A stretch of DNA of 64,000 nucleotides from Piezodorus guildinii. Lineage: Eukaryota; Arthropoda; Insecta; Hemiptera; Pentatomidae. How positions within the stretch are numbered: position 1 is the first letter of the stretch; each line of letters opens with the position of its first letter. Of this stretch, positions 1 through 10,087 are shown one piece after another. Both the position numbers and the translations under genes were made by a program. The notes below the pieces were generated by a model. It searched no databases. It worked only from the letters and a program-made list of their open reading frames with translations, and had not been told where the DNA came from. The DNA is taken from assembly GCA_023052935.1 (NCBI GenBank), contig CM041292.1:99805587-99869586 (forward strand), in the 5' to 3' direction.

Positions 1-133
1 CCCTCCTCATTAGTCGTTCCTCATACAATTAGGGACAATACCAGGCGGTTGAACATGTGGTGCGTCTTGCCGAGCCTATGAACCTTCATGAGTTCTACAG
101 GTATTTATTTATTAAAAAAAAAAAAAAAAAAAA
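1..133. other. Unassigned flank ending in an A run
   Basis: There is no ORF and no recognised repeat in the first 110 bases. A run of about 20 A (114-133) leads straight into the inverted SINE that follows, so read on the SINE's own strand this run is its T-rich 3' tail. Confidence 0.4.
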
Positions 134-418
134 TGTACCACTACAACTCATGAAGGGTCTTGGAATCAGTACATATAGACAAGCCCAACGGCTGTGCAAA
201 GAGGTGATTAGGCCTTGATCACGTTCAGCCGCCAGGTTTTTCTCCCAATTTTGGGTAACCACTAACAAAACACTGAGTCTGCCACAGGAGGATCTCCATA
301 CTATAGGGCTACCACATGGCAGAATTAATAGAATAAATATTATTCTGCCACAGCCGGGATTCGAACCCAGGACCAGGAGAGCAGTAGAATTGTGCTCTAT
401 CCTCTAGATCACGCCCCT
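134..418 (-). mobile_element. tRNA-derived SINE, family A, copy 1
   Basis: On the minus strand this begins with a tRNA-like head. The B-box complement GGGATTCGAACCC is at 356-368, and an A-box-like stretch (reverse complement of CTCTATCCTCTAGATCACGCC) lies at about 395-415. The body is about 230 bp and contains blocks shared with the copies at 24.0, 34.5 and 48.7 kb (GCCAGGTTTTTCTCC, CAGTACATATAGA). Its 3' end in sense orientation runs into T's, not A's. The I-like LINE inserted immediately beyond its 5' end. Confidence 0.85.
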
Positions 419-424
419 TTGTTT

Positions 425-432
425 ATACTTTT

Positions 433-436
<4 letters not shown>
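425..436. repeat. Target-site duplication, left copy (LINE 1)
   Basis: ATACTTTTGTTT is repeated exactly at 6426-6437. Because the element's poly(A), read as T's, starts at 434, the true duplication may be 9-12 bp. Confidence 0.85.
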
Positions 437-466
<30 letters not shown>

Positions 467-551
467 CGAGGCGACAACCACCAGGGTCATGTTCGCCTTT
501 ACACCGTTAGACACAGGTTACATGATTATAGGAGTAGAGTGAGAGTATAGT

Positions 552-1928
552 TTAGATCTGAGAGTAAAGATGGTTTGACTTTAGGAAGCGAATGATGTTA
601 GTTATATGAGGAGAGGAATCAGAGAGAAGAAGCGACAGATCGGTGGGGAGGTTGAAAAGAATACGTGAAGCGGTATATTGTCGGCATTCTGTGAGGATGT
701 GGAGTATTGAGAGAGGAACCTGACATGATCGACAGAGAGGCGGATGTCCACGGGCCATGAGATAACCGTGGGTCAACCTAGAGTGTCCTATACGAAGTCG
801 CGCGAGCACAACCTCTTCGCGTCGAGACGGCCGGCAGGAAGACCCCCAAGGGCCAACGCGGGGCCGAATAAGGCGAAGCTTATTGTTCTCGAGGGCCGCC
901 CACTCCCGCTGCCAGCAACCCAATATGCTAGATCGAATTGAAGTGACAAGGTCAGGCAGGCTCACACCTTGAAGTTCAAGACCCTCGGAAACCGCGTGAC
1001 GTGCCGCTAAATCAGCCCGATCGTTCCCCAAGATCCCACAATGTCCTGGAACCCAGAAGAAAACAATGTTGACCCGGGAGGGAAAGGATGCAAGTGTGGT
1101 ATGAATTCTTTGGATGAGATAGTCAGAGGAATATATGTTACGGATAGAGGAGAGAGTGGAGAGGGAATCGGTGCATATGATTACTTGAGAGGAAGATTGC
1201 TGGCGAAGAAGGAGGGACTGGAGGATGGCAGTTACTTCGGCGGTATAGCTACTCGATATAGAAGGGAGGGCAAACATGTTAACTTGGGCCTCACTCACAA
1301 CTGCAGCTCCAGCGCCTAGTTCTCCCCTAGAGCCGTCTGTGTAATAAACATTAACATTATGGTACCTTTGGATAAGCTCTAAAAATTCTTGCTGGTATAC
1401 TTTTGGTGGAGTCGTGAGTTTTGGAAGTCGTGTGAGAGACAGTTGACAATGGATAGAAGGGACGGACCAGGGAGGTATAGGGGACGGCCCGATGGGGTAT
1501 AGCTGCTCTAAACTCTGGCGGAAAGGCAGAATCGCGTCGTGGACCCGAGAGGGAAGAGTAGGCATCAGCGGCCGTTCTCGCAAAGAAAGAAGAAATTGAG
1601 GTTTTAGTGGGTGATGAGGGTTTGCGAGAACTTTAAGGAAGTATTTAACCTCCATTTGTTGTCGGCGATAATGGGATGGCAACTCCCCGGCTTCGCCGAA
1701 GAGACTGATAATGGGGCTAGAACGAAACGCGCCGATGGCTGTCCTCAGCCCCGTAGTAACGATCACTCTAAGCGCATTTAGACGAGTCGGATCGGCAGAT
1801 CCGTATGCACATGCTCCGTATTCTACCCTATTCCGTAGAACCACTCTAAATAATCTTAGCATAGCCATACGGTCTCCCCCCAAGCCGTGTTTGTGACCAT
1901 CCGAAGTAAGTTGAGTGCTCGTATACAA
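552..1928 (-). pseudogene. LINE 1 ORF2, RNase H and C-terminal part (frame-shifted)
   Basis: This 458-codon frame holds the rest of ORF2. After the RT thumb region it has an RNase H with all expected acidic residues: D in YTDGSRG (about residue 198), E in YTAEVTAIL, D in ICTDSLSTL, and the late H and D in VPGHCGILGNDRADLAA. It ends with a zinc-finger-like CRSC...H...C tail (RIGHSRLTHGYL, then CRSCQVPLSILHILTEC). RNase H would remove RNA from the RNA:DNA hybrid made during target-primed reverse transcription. The first ~17 residues are out-of-frame read-through; genuine homology starts at GDRMAML, which continues the preceding frame across a one-base slip near 1872-1882. Confidence 0.88.
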
Positions 1929-4252
1929 GAGGCTTTGACCTCACGGATGTGCGGGCCCCAGGATAGGCGACTGTCAAACGTAACCCCCAGGTACTTGACC
2001 TTTTCTACTACATTTATCCTTTGCCCGTCTATTAAAAGAGATAAAGGTTGAGAGATGTTTGCTGCCCGTTTTGCGAAGATGATTGCTGTAGATTTGGCTG
2101 AGGAAATTTTAAAACCGTTGTTTGAACACCAGTTCTCCACAGTATGGAGCGCAGACTGCATCGATTTGGTGAGTTCAGTAATTTGTTTGCCTCGAACACA
2201 AAGCAATAGGTCATCCGCAAATAGCAGTGCCTGGACTGGTGGGTGAATATTACCTAGGACGCCATTGAAAGCTAAACAAAATAGAATAGGACTAAGGACA
2301 CCTCCTTGGGGAACACCATTCTCTTGAACAAAACGAGATGACATTGTATTTCCGCAACGCACTCTGAACGACCGGTCTCGCAGGTAATGCCGAATAAAGG
2401 AAAGAATAGGACCATGAATACCACACTTCTGTAGAGAGGAGATGATGAGCCATCTCCAAACTCGATCGAAGGCTTTTTCAACATCGAGCAATACAGCTAA
2501 CACTCGTTCGCGCTCTCCAAATGCTGTAAGTATTTCTGAGGAGAGGAATACAAGATTGTCTTGAGTGCTTCGTCCTTTACGGAATCCACTCTGCCAGGCT
2601 GGTAGCATATTTTCGGTTTCTAGGTACCACTGCAATCGATTGGCTATTAGCCTTTCGTAAATTTTACATGGAATGCTGGTCAAAGAGATGGGTCTGTAAC
2701 TAGAAGCAATATCGGGGGGTTTATTTTTCTTGTGAATCGGGATCAGGATAGCATCTTTCCATGATAGTGGAAATTGCTCTCCTAGAAAGAGCTTATTGAA
2801 AATATGAAGGAGTGCAATTTTGTCCTTAGCTGAGAGGCTGGTTACCATACTAGCGTGAATGCCATCTGGCCCTGGGGATGCTTCTTTGCACGAGGCTAGT
2901 GCTACCTGGAATTCAGCTTCCGAAAAGGGGTGGTTGAGAGCCGTACTTGTGCTGCGTCTGGAGGGAATAGATATGTTGCACGGAGTTGTTTCACGGTCGT
3001 TCTTGAGCCGCTGGAAGTGTAGGGGGTAATTTTGTGAGGCCGATACATCGTAGAAGTGCTGTCCAAGTGCATCAGCTATCCTCTGAGGGTCTGACACGAC
3101 CTCTTGGTTGATTTGAAGCAACTTAGGGGGTCCAGGTATTAACCGACCGTTTAGTTTCTTAACCGTGTTCCAAAACAGTTCTAGAGGGGTATTGGAACTG
3201 ATGTTATCAAGAAATTTTATCCAGGCACGTTTTTTCTGCATTTTTATAACGTAACGCGCATGAATCCTTGCATTTCTGTAGGCTTCCAGGTTGAGTGGAG
3301 AGGGCTTGTGAGACAGTTTCCTTAAGGCCTGTTTTCTCTTGCGTACCGCCAAGCGGCACTCCTCAGTCCACCAAGGGACTGGCTGCATTGAGATCATGCT
3401 CGGTTCTCGATAAGGGATGGCAACTTCCGCGGCCCGAAGTAATGCAGCCTCGAATTGTTTATAAGCTCCACACCCGTCGAGGTTCACATCAAGTTGAGAG
3501 ATTTTAGCTGACTCCTGGAACAGCGACCAATCAGCCTTCTTCACCAGCCAGCACCCTGGGCGCGCCACGTTGGCTACTCTACTAGCTGTGTGAATATATA
3601 CGGGGAAATGATCGCTGCCGTGAGGGTCATTAAGTACTTCCCATGACAGAGTAGTCTGAAGGCTAGGAGTACATAGACTCAAGTCTATACATGATTGGGC
3701 TCCAGATCGGGGACACTGATAAGTGGGGTTACCGTTATTAAGCAAGTTAAGGCTAAGGGTGTCCATAATCTGTATTATTGTTTCAGATCGAATGTCATTT
3801 AGTTTACTGCCCCAGGCTTGATTATGAGCATTAAAGTCCCCTAGAAGAAGAAGTGGCGATGGAAGCTGTTGGCATAACTGTTCGAGCTGCTGTATCGTGA
3901 CGTGAGTTCCTGGAGGGAGGTAAATGGAGCAGACTGTCAGTGCCAATGGGCATGCCAGAATTCTGATGGCAACTGCCTGGAGATTACTGTTGATTTGGAC
4001 CGGGAGGAAAGGAATATCATTTTTTATTAAAATGCAAACACCACCGCAGGCTATCAGTCCAGTAGTAAAATCTTTCCTCATTACGCTGTACCCAGCTATC
4101 TTGAATATTTCTGAGGTTTTCAAGTGCGTCTCCTGTATACAGACAACGTCACTTTGGCTATTACGAAGGAGGATTTCGAGGTCAGGTTTCCTTACTTTAA
4201 TCCCATTTACATTCCATTGCAGAAACCGTAGTTCACGTGAGGATATTGTCAT
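1856..4252 (-). CDS. LINE 1 ORF2, endonuclease and reverse transcriptase part
   Basis: 798 codons. Residues 1-230 form an apurinic-like (EEP) endonuclease: LQWNVNGI, QETHLK, LLGDFNAHNQAWG and GSDHFPV give the metal-binding and catalytic N, E, D/N and SDH signatures. Residues of about 480-730 form the RT: SYRPISLTSIPCKIYERL, FRKGRSTQDN, LLDVEKAFDRVW, GVPQGGVLSPILF and the catalytic FADD. The frame stops at 1856, just after a six-base G tract (CCCCCC on the plus strand), where a single-base length change would continue into the RNase H frame. The start ATG overlaps the ORF1 stop as ATGA, suggesting reinitiation-type coupling. The protein nicks target DNA and copies its own RNA there. Confidence 0.92.
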   Translation of the reverse strand: MTISSRELRFLQWNVNGIKVRKPDLEILLRNSQSDVVCIQETHLKTSEIFKIAGYSVMRKDFTTGLIACGGVCILIKNDIPFLPVQINSNLQAVAIRILACPLALTVCSIYLPPGTHVTIQQLEQLCQQLPSPLLLLGDFNAHNQAWGSKLNDIRSETIIQIMDTLSLNLLNNGNPTYQCPRSGAQSCIDLSLCTPSLQTTLSWEVLNDPHGSDHFPVYIHTASRVANVARPGCWLVKKADWSLFQESAKISQLDVNLDGCGAYKQFEAALLRAAEVAIPYREPSMISMQPVPWWTEECRLAVRKRKQALRKLSHKPSPLNLEAYRNARIHARYVIKMQKKRAWIKFLDNISSNTPLELFWNTVKKLNGRLIPGPPKLLQINQEVVSDPQRIADALGQHFYDVSASQNYPLHFQRLKNDRETTPCNISIPSRRSTSTALNHPFSEAEFQVALASCKEASPGPDGIHASMVTSLSAKDKIALLHIFNKLFLGEQFPLSWKDAILIPIHKKNKPPDIASSYRPISLTSIPCKIYERLIANRLQWYLETENMLPAWQSGFRKGRSTQDNLVFLSSEILTAFGERERVLAVLLDVEKAFDRVWRWLIISSLQKCGIHGPILSFIRHYLRDRSFRVRCGNTMSSRFVQENGVPQGGVLSPILFCLAFNGVLGNIHPPVQALLFADDLLLCVRGKQITELTKSMQSALHTVENWCSNNGFKISSAKSTAIIFAKRAANISQPLSLLIDGQRINVVEKVKYLGVTFDSRLSWGPHIREVKASCIRALNLLRMVTNTAWGETVWLC

Positions 4253-5919
4253 TTATTAGAAGGATTTTTTGTCCTAGGAGCCTTTTTTTCGACCTTTGTC
4301 TGCCGCTTATTCTGAGGCGGCTTCGTCGAAGCATAGGATCCAGGATTTGATTCAAAGTTGGGTAAATCATTACCAGCCGATAGTCGGGATGCTGGACGTT
4401 TAGGATTTCTATGTCCACCTGCGGAAGAGGCGGATGATTTTTCACTCTGGTTGCGAGTTGAAATGTTTCGAGGAGGTGGTTCGGTCATAGTGTGAAGATC
4501 ACAGGACGACGGAGTATGGACTACATCAGCGGATGAACTGGTATCTCGGGAGTATTGCGCTGAGGGAGTTATAGTGCCTGCGGAAAGCGGCGGCTGAATT
4601 GGAATTGTATCACCTGGTAATATGTGCCGCTCCAGTGCTAACAACCGGCAGGAGATAGTGTCTATAAGCCCTGCAAGTTGTGACAGCTGCTTGGTTAATG
4701 TGTGCTCAGGGACTGTCGATGGAAGTAGGGATTCAGCCTCATTAGGTGGTGTCGCCGAGCCCATCTTTGCAGTCAGAGGTGGAGCATCGGAGACTGGTGG
4801 AACAGCAGCACGAGCCACTTGGGATGCGACCTCAGGAGGAGTCCCGTAATTAGAGTTGGGATCTGCTCTCAGTGCCTGAGAGAATGAAACATCAGGCTTA
4901 GGGGGAGTGAATCTTTTATATATCTGCTCCGCCCTCTTGTAGGATACCTTGTCGGTCTCTCGAATTTGTTCGATGGCCTTCTCTTTGGCGTAAACAGGAC
5001 AGTTTCTGCTAAAGGCAGGGTGTGGACCTAAGCAGTTTACACACTTCGGTCGACTTGAACATGTGTCAACGGAGTGCTCCTCAGCACATACGCCACAAGC
5101 TACAGTCATACAGGTTGCTTTGGTATGCCTAAATCGGTAACAAGACCGGCACTGAATCGGATTAGGTTCATATGGACGGACCCGTAGTGTTAGAAAATCC
5201 AATTGAATCCTTTCTGGAACAGTTGGTCGGAGAAACTTAAGGATTACTGTGGCTGTTGGGGTTCTGATGCCATTTATGGTTCGGTGAATTCGCCGAGCTT
5301 CCACTACACCCATTGGAGCAAGTTCCTCCATCAGTTCCTCCTCGGAGCAATGAAGCAGCTCGTTTGCGCGAATGACACCTCTAGTGTGGTTTAGAGTTTT
5401 ATGGGGCAGAATTTCTACTGCTATACCATCGTAGATTTTAAATCGTTGTAGATTAGCAAGGTCTTTTTCATTGTTTACACTTAACATTGCTGATCCGTTT
5501 TTGAGGAATTTCAGTGAAGTTCCTGGACTCCAAGATTTGACAGCTTTTGCCACTTTAAATGGGCTGTATGAGGCAAACGTTTTCCGTTGGTCATTTTCGG
5601 CCAGAGTCATCACCATATAGCACGGAAACCACTTAGTGCGAAACGGGACTGTATTTTCTATTTGCCCGTGAGAGTTTGGCGGTTGAAGAGAAGTGGAAGG
5701 AGATTGGGATGAAGTTGAGGTTAATGGTAGAGGTACGAGTGTAGCATCGCTACTATGTGATTCCATTGTGAGGGAGGGTTGTTGATAGGGCGGGACATTC
5801 TCCACGAAATGAGCTTGGGAGGTCTCGATGTTAGATTGAGTAAAGGGAGTTGAGCTGAGCTGCTCTACTTGCGCGCTGTGCACCTGAAGCGCTGTATTTT
5901 TATCTGGGACGTTCATCAT
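4249..5919 (-). CDS. LINE 1 ORF1, Gag-like RNA-binding protein
   Basis: 556 codons, intact. The N-terminus (about 1-110) is low-complexity and Ser/Thr/Pro/Gln-rich. A central RNA-recognition-like region follows, then three zinc knuckles: CRSCYRFRHTKATC (CX2CX4HX4C), CGVCAEEHSVDTC (CX2CX3HX4C) and CVNCLGPHPAFSRNC (CX2CX3HX6C). This triple arrangement is typical of I/Jockey ORF1 proteins, which coat element RNA in an RNP. The C-terminus is basic and ends in a Lys-rich stretch. Two successive ATGs (5919 and 5916) could start it. Translation of ORF2 probably depends on this frame through the ATGA overlap. Confidence 0.9.
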   Translation of the reverse strand: MMNVPDKNTALQVHSAQVEQLSSTPFTQSNIETSQAHFVENVPPYQQPSLTMESHSSDATLVPLPLTSTSSQSPSTSLQPPNSHGQIENTVPFRTKWFPCYMVMTLAENDQRKTFASYSPFKVAKAVKSWSPGTSLKFLKNGSAMLSVNNEKDLANLQRFKIYDGIAVEILPHKTLNHTRGVIRANELLHCSEEELMEELAPMGVVEARRIHRTINGIRTPTATVILKFLRPTVPERIQLDFLTLRVRPYEPNPIQCRSCYRFRHTKATCMTVACGVCAEEHSVDTCSSRPKCVNCLGPHPAFSRNCPVYAKEKAIEQIRETDKVSYKRAEQIYKRFTPPKPDVSFSQALRADPNSNYGTPPEVASQVARAAVPPVSDAPPLTAKMGSATPPNEAESLLPSTVPEHTLTKQLSQLAGLIDTISCRLLALERHILPGDTIPIQPPLSAGTITPSAQYSRDTSSSADVVHTPSSCDLHTMTEPPPRNISTRNQSEKSSASSAGGHRNPKRPASRLSAGNDLPNFESNPGSYASTKPPQNKRQTKVEKKAPRTKNPSNK

Positions 5920-6425
5920 ATTAGAAAAAAATAAATAAATGTGTAGATCTATGGTGTGTTAAAGGTGTATGAGTTCAAGAGTCCGTCCCAACGCGCGGCC
6001 CACAGACGAGCCCCCGGAGCGAATTCGGTTCCACCGACAGCTGCAGTGGCCTCGGGCGTTCCCCCTTAACGCACCCGCGGGACTCAATACCGGGTGCCAC
6101 CCGGCTCCGTGGGTATGCCTCGGATTTTCGCCCGTTACTCTAGGCAGCTTCCCACTGTGGCTAACAGTGGGTTCAGGCCCAGTCAGCTACCGAGCAGCCG
6201 GCGGTGCCCACCGTTTTAACTCTGTACCCTCTGCAGCCCGTTTCCCCGAGACCCCAGGAACAGCCAGCGCACCACCCGCGGAGACGGACTCAAGTGTGTA
6301 GAGGTGGTTGAGTGAGAACCTAAGACTGTAAGTGTATCCAATGTCAGAGGAATGTGTGTGTTAGACTGGGGCCGCAGGGACGTCCAAACCCCTGAAAAGT
6401 GGCTAATCCACTTCCCCCTACGGGG
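5920..6425 (-). promoter_or_regulatory. LINE 1 5' leader
   Basis: A GC-rich ~500-bp block ends exactly at the right TSD; in sense orientation the element starts CCCCGTAGGGGGAAGTGG. LINEs of this group usually carry an internal promoter in this leader, so that role is inferred. The plus-strand ORF here (5969-6301) is a product of high GC, not a gene. Confidence 0.6.
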
Positions 6426-6437
6426 ATACTTTTGTTT
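6426..6437. repeat. Target-site duplication, right copy (LINE 1)
   Basis: ATACTTTTGTTT, identical to 425-436, directly abuts the 5' end of the element. Confidence 0.88.
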
Positions 6438-8076
6438 AATATTCACATTAAAATCCCTCCATTGCGTGTCTCTGAGCTGATTTTTGTGATTGACGTTTTC
6501 TCAAGAACATTGAAGATGAAATGCCAGTTTTAGATTGTACAAACATTCAAAAAAGAGGTGATTATTAGTTATTTTTAAACTTCTCGAATATGACTGCTAT
6601 TTTAACACAAAGTTACAAATGTTAGTGTTGCAAAAAACGCACAGCTGTTAAAATAAGAATAGTTTTAGATTCATAACTTTCTTTCTTGCAGGATGCCATT
6701 TTGTCTGACACGACCCCATTAAATATTTAAAGAAGAAAGCCCTTCTTACAAGATCATAAATCCTAAGCATATTCATGAGGAAATGTTAAACAGGAAGATT
6801 CGCCGGCTTACTTTTTTCAAACGGGGCCTTCTCCTCGAGCTCCCACTTGGAAAAGTTTTTTCCCTCCCCTTTTATCCTTTAACTTGGTAAATGCGTTAAC
6901 TTTCCGGATAATTTCGTAATCATGGAGACAAATACGTTAAGAGATTATAGGGCCTTATCCGCTTTGGTCTCGATGATGGAGCGGCTTTAAATTACCTAAG
7001 ATGGAAACTTTTCTCAAACAACTTCCAAGAAAGATGGGTTTTTCCACTAGGAACTGCTCCCGGTCGTTGGGTTCGTCACGTACAGACATGGTGTCTTCTG
7101 GTACATTGTAAACGTGTAAGTAATTATGACAAGATTTTTTTTTTTAATGGATTTGTCTTTTCGATGAGATCTATAGCTTGTATTTCTGTAACGTTTTACT
7201 ATCCCCAAAAATGTAACACGCAAACTATTCTGTTGATGATGTTCGAATCAAAAATGCGGTTACAGTTTACTAATCAGAAATTTAATTCATAATATTTTGT
7301 TATATAACATTTTTCCCGAGGACCTGCCGACAGCACAACTCAAGCTCTGTGAGTTTGATAAAAAAAAAGCTTTTCCTACATTTTTTAAGTGTTGGGGATT
7401 TTTTGACACACTCTAGCTTTGCTTATAGTGCTCGGATGAAAAATATGACGACAATCTTCATATTCGATAAGTAATTAAAAACAATGTTTAATAACATTTG
7501 TCTCTAAGACCTATTTTAAAATGTCTCCTTTAAAACGAAAATTCACGTTTATAAGCTCTATACATTTGAAATAAATGGGGTTTGACACATCTAGATATTT
7601 TGTGAGGAAATTTAATTTATGTCATAGCCAAAGTGATCAAAATTGATATTTTAACTTTTTTTCTTTTTTAGTACTTTTCATTTTCTATGAATAACATAGT
7701 TGCCCTGACTAAACGTTTATTAATCTGTCATTATTTGATCATTTAGAGAATGATTTTATGTAAATGGTACAATGGTATAAATGAATTATATTATATTGTT
7801 ATTGGACCGTTCAATTAAATTCATAACAGACTTACATTTTGTTTGTGTTGTAGTCGGTGCAATACCCCAACATTTATAAAGTCTAAACCTTGCGGCCACA
7901 TGTAAAAACTTGAAAAATTTAGTTAAAAATAAAAAAATAAAGCAGTTTGAAAGTACCACCATAGAGCTGCATATTAAAAAAAAAATATATAGTTGAAATA
8001 AGGAGTTATTGGTGTTCCGACATATTAATCTTTATTTCATATTATTCGATAGTAAATCATCAACATATCCACATTT
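6438..8076. other. Gene-free AT-rich stretch with one richer-GC patch
   Basis: There is no ORF of note and no recognised transposon domain. A patch at about 6770-7110 is clearly less AT-rich than its flanks (TTCGCCGGCTTAC, CTCCTCGAGCTCCC) and contains no repeat I can match elsewhere in the window, so it may be single-copy sequence. Confidence 0.4.
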
Positions 8077-8362
8077 TCACGAGCCGAAAATGGCCCGTGT
8101 AGGCCCTTGGCCGCGTGGAGTAGTCTCCTGGGAGAACACTCATGATTCTCGATGAGATTTAATAGGGTAGGGTCATTACTCCCTGCGCCTAATTTTGTGA
8201 GCGGTCACCGTTTGGCTGACGGGTTTTACATACCCAAGGGAGAGGCTGTGACTGAATTGCCATCTAATTATATTCTTATAAAAACCCCGCTGGGATTCAA
8301 ACTCTCAACATTTAGCGTGAGAGACTAGCGCGCTAGCCAATCATCCACGGGATACCCGTCTA
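8077..8362 (-). mobile_element. tRNA-derived SINE, family B
   Basis: At the right end, read on the minus strand, there is an A-box-like TGGCTAGCGCG and a B-box-like GAGTTTGAATCCC about 35 bases further in, giving a tRNA-like head. The ~210-bp body differs from families A and C (CTACTCCACGCGGCC, CGGCTCGTGAAAATG). No second copy was found in this window. The tRNA cloverleaf is degenerate, so this is not a functional tRNA gene. Confidence 0.7.
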
Positions 8363-9061
8363 CATAACCGTTTACTTCATAAAAAAGGTATTTAGTCATG
8401 CACTCATAGTCTAAAAATTATTTCTATTCTTTTCTAATAAGCTACAAGTAATTGATATTTATTTTTAAAATTCATTCGTATCATTTTTAAGTTATTTGTG
8501 GGTCAAGAGTTAAAATAGTATTTTTTAAATTCAATCAACGTTAGACTGGAATATCTCAAGACAGGTCTATAAGTTTGTGGTTTTATTGAAAACTAAAGAC
8601 ACATAATATAAATAAAAATTATTTTCTGAGGACGATTCAATTTTATAAGTATTTAAAAGGTAAGGCACCGTTAGGTGAAGTCGGTATTTCGTTCCAAGGA
8701 GTGAGTAAACAAGAGATGGTATATATTATAAATCATATTTTTTAATTATGTCATTTGAAGCTATAGTTTTTTACTTGATAAGAAGCTGAGAAGATTAAAA
8801 AGTTAATAAATGAAATTTTTCAACTGTTATCGGTGATAGATAACATATAATATAAATTTAACAATATATTGTATAAAGGTTGCTGAACTCGACGGTCGGG
8901 TTCATCATCTGTAATATTAAATTACGGTGATTAATAAGGACATTTCCAGTAATAATTTGGAATTTAGATTAACAATTTTACATGACGCTGATCGAGATTA
9001 GGAGAAGGAATATTTATAAGATTTGTAAGAAAATGAATTTTAATTGAGTATTTTTTTACTA
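8363..9061. other. Gene-free AT-rich stretch
   Basis: Strongly AT-rich, with no ORF, microsatellite or recognised repeat. Confidence 0.4.
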
Positions 9062-10087
9062 AGTCTGGCACCCACGACTGCTGCAAAAACTCCGTAAATT
9101 CCTTCCTCCTACATACTTCCTAATCATCCAGTCCTACCTCTATGGCAGATCCTTCAAAATAAACCACAATCGTTCCTATTCATCTCTTTTTACCCAGTCT
9201 GCTGGGGTTTCTCAAGGCAGTATCCTAGGAACCATTCTTTACACAGTCTATACAGCTGATATCCCAACCCATCCTAACACATTCCTTTCTACCTATACCG
9301 ATGACACTTAAGTGTTATCACGATCCTACAATTGCCTCTCAAACTCTCCAATCCCACATCAGCGACCTTGGGGTATGGCGTCAGAATTAGAGGATTAAAA
9401 TCAATTTCAACTAATCCCAACAAATTACCTTTACCCTTCTTCGAAAACGTATGACATCCTGCCCTACAGTGTCCTTTAATGATATTCCACTTGTCTCGGA
9501 TGAACAGATCCGCTATTTAGGACTCCTGCTTGACACACGGCTCACATGGAATCCGCATGCAAGACAAGAAACGAAGAAAGACAAGAAACTGCTCGACTTC
9601 TTCGGCTGCTCCAGAACTTACTAGACAAACTCTCTAACTACAAAAGACTATTTAGATTAGTTGAACTATGGGGCTCTACTAAACCATCAAACTCTTCCCG
9701 TATCCAATCCATACAATCCAAAATCCTTCGCATAATCCTCAACGCTCCTTTGTCACTAATGAAATCATCTACAATGACGTTAATGTTGCATATGTTGCTG
9801 ATGTGGGCCCGTACCAGGTATCACTCCTTCCATGAAAAACTCCACTCCCACTCTAATCCATTAGTTACAATCCTTGTTTCCTCTTCAATTCCTGATCACC
9901 CTCCGATGCGTCTGAAAAGAAGATGGTCTCGATACGTTCTTGTTTAAACTCTCTACTAATGCGTGCTGCCGGTGGGAACTTTGTCTTCATGTTTATTTCA
10001 TGCGTGTTATCGTTTCAGCATATTTACTTCTTGTATTTTATACAGTTGTAAATTTCAATAAAAAAAATAAAATAAAATAAAAAATAA
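9062..10087 (+). pseudogene. 5'-truncated Jockey-like LINE relic
   Basis: This starts inside the RT, at the segment matching the 38-42 kb Jockey element around its 41.3-kb position. It shows LYGRSFK, then AGVSQGSILG and TADIPTHPNT, followed by TDDT where the full copy has ADDT. After several stops and shifts, an open stretch (9546-9947) covers the C-terminal thumb, with SRIQSIQSKILRIILNAP matching FQSKVLRTIVNAP of the full copy, and the ending PMRLKRRWSRYVL. An A-rich AATAAAA-type tail closes it at about 10055-10087. It is an old, dead, 5'-truncated insertion. Confidence 0.85.

Larger units (their letters stand above)
437..6425 (-). mobile_element. Full-length I-like non-LTR retrotransposon with RNase H (LINE 1)
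   Basis: A ~6.0-kb LINE is bounded by a 12-bp target-site duplication. Read on the minus strand it has a GC-rich 5' leader (6425-5920), ORF1 with three zinc knuckles (5919-4249), ORF2 with endonuclease, reverse transcriptase and RNase H (4252-552), a short 3' UTR and a poly(A) of about 30 (T run 434-466). The domain order and the RNase H place it in the I-like part of the I/Jockey group; I did not resolve the exact clade. One frame break in ORF2 inactivates it as sequenced. The GC-rich leader and ORFs contrast with the AT-rich surroundings. Confidence 0.92.

Noticed and set aside
5969..6301. 110-codon plus-strand ORF in GC-rich DNA
   Set aside because: It lies antisense within the 5' leader of LINE 1 and has no recognisable domain. 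High GC lowers the stop frequency there.
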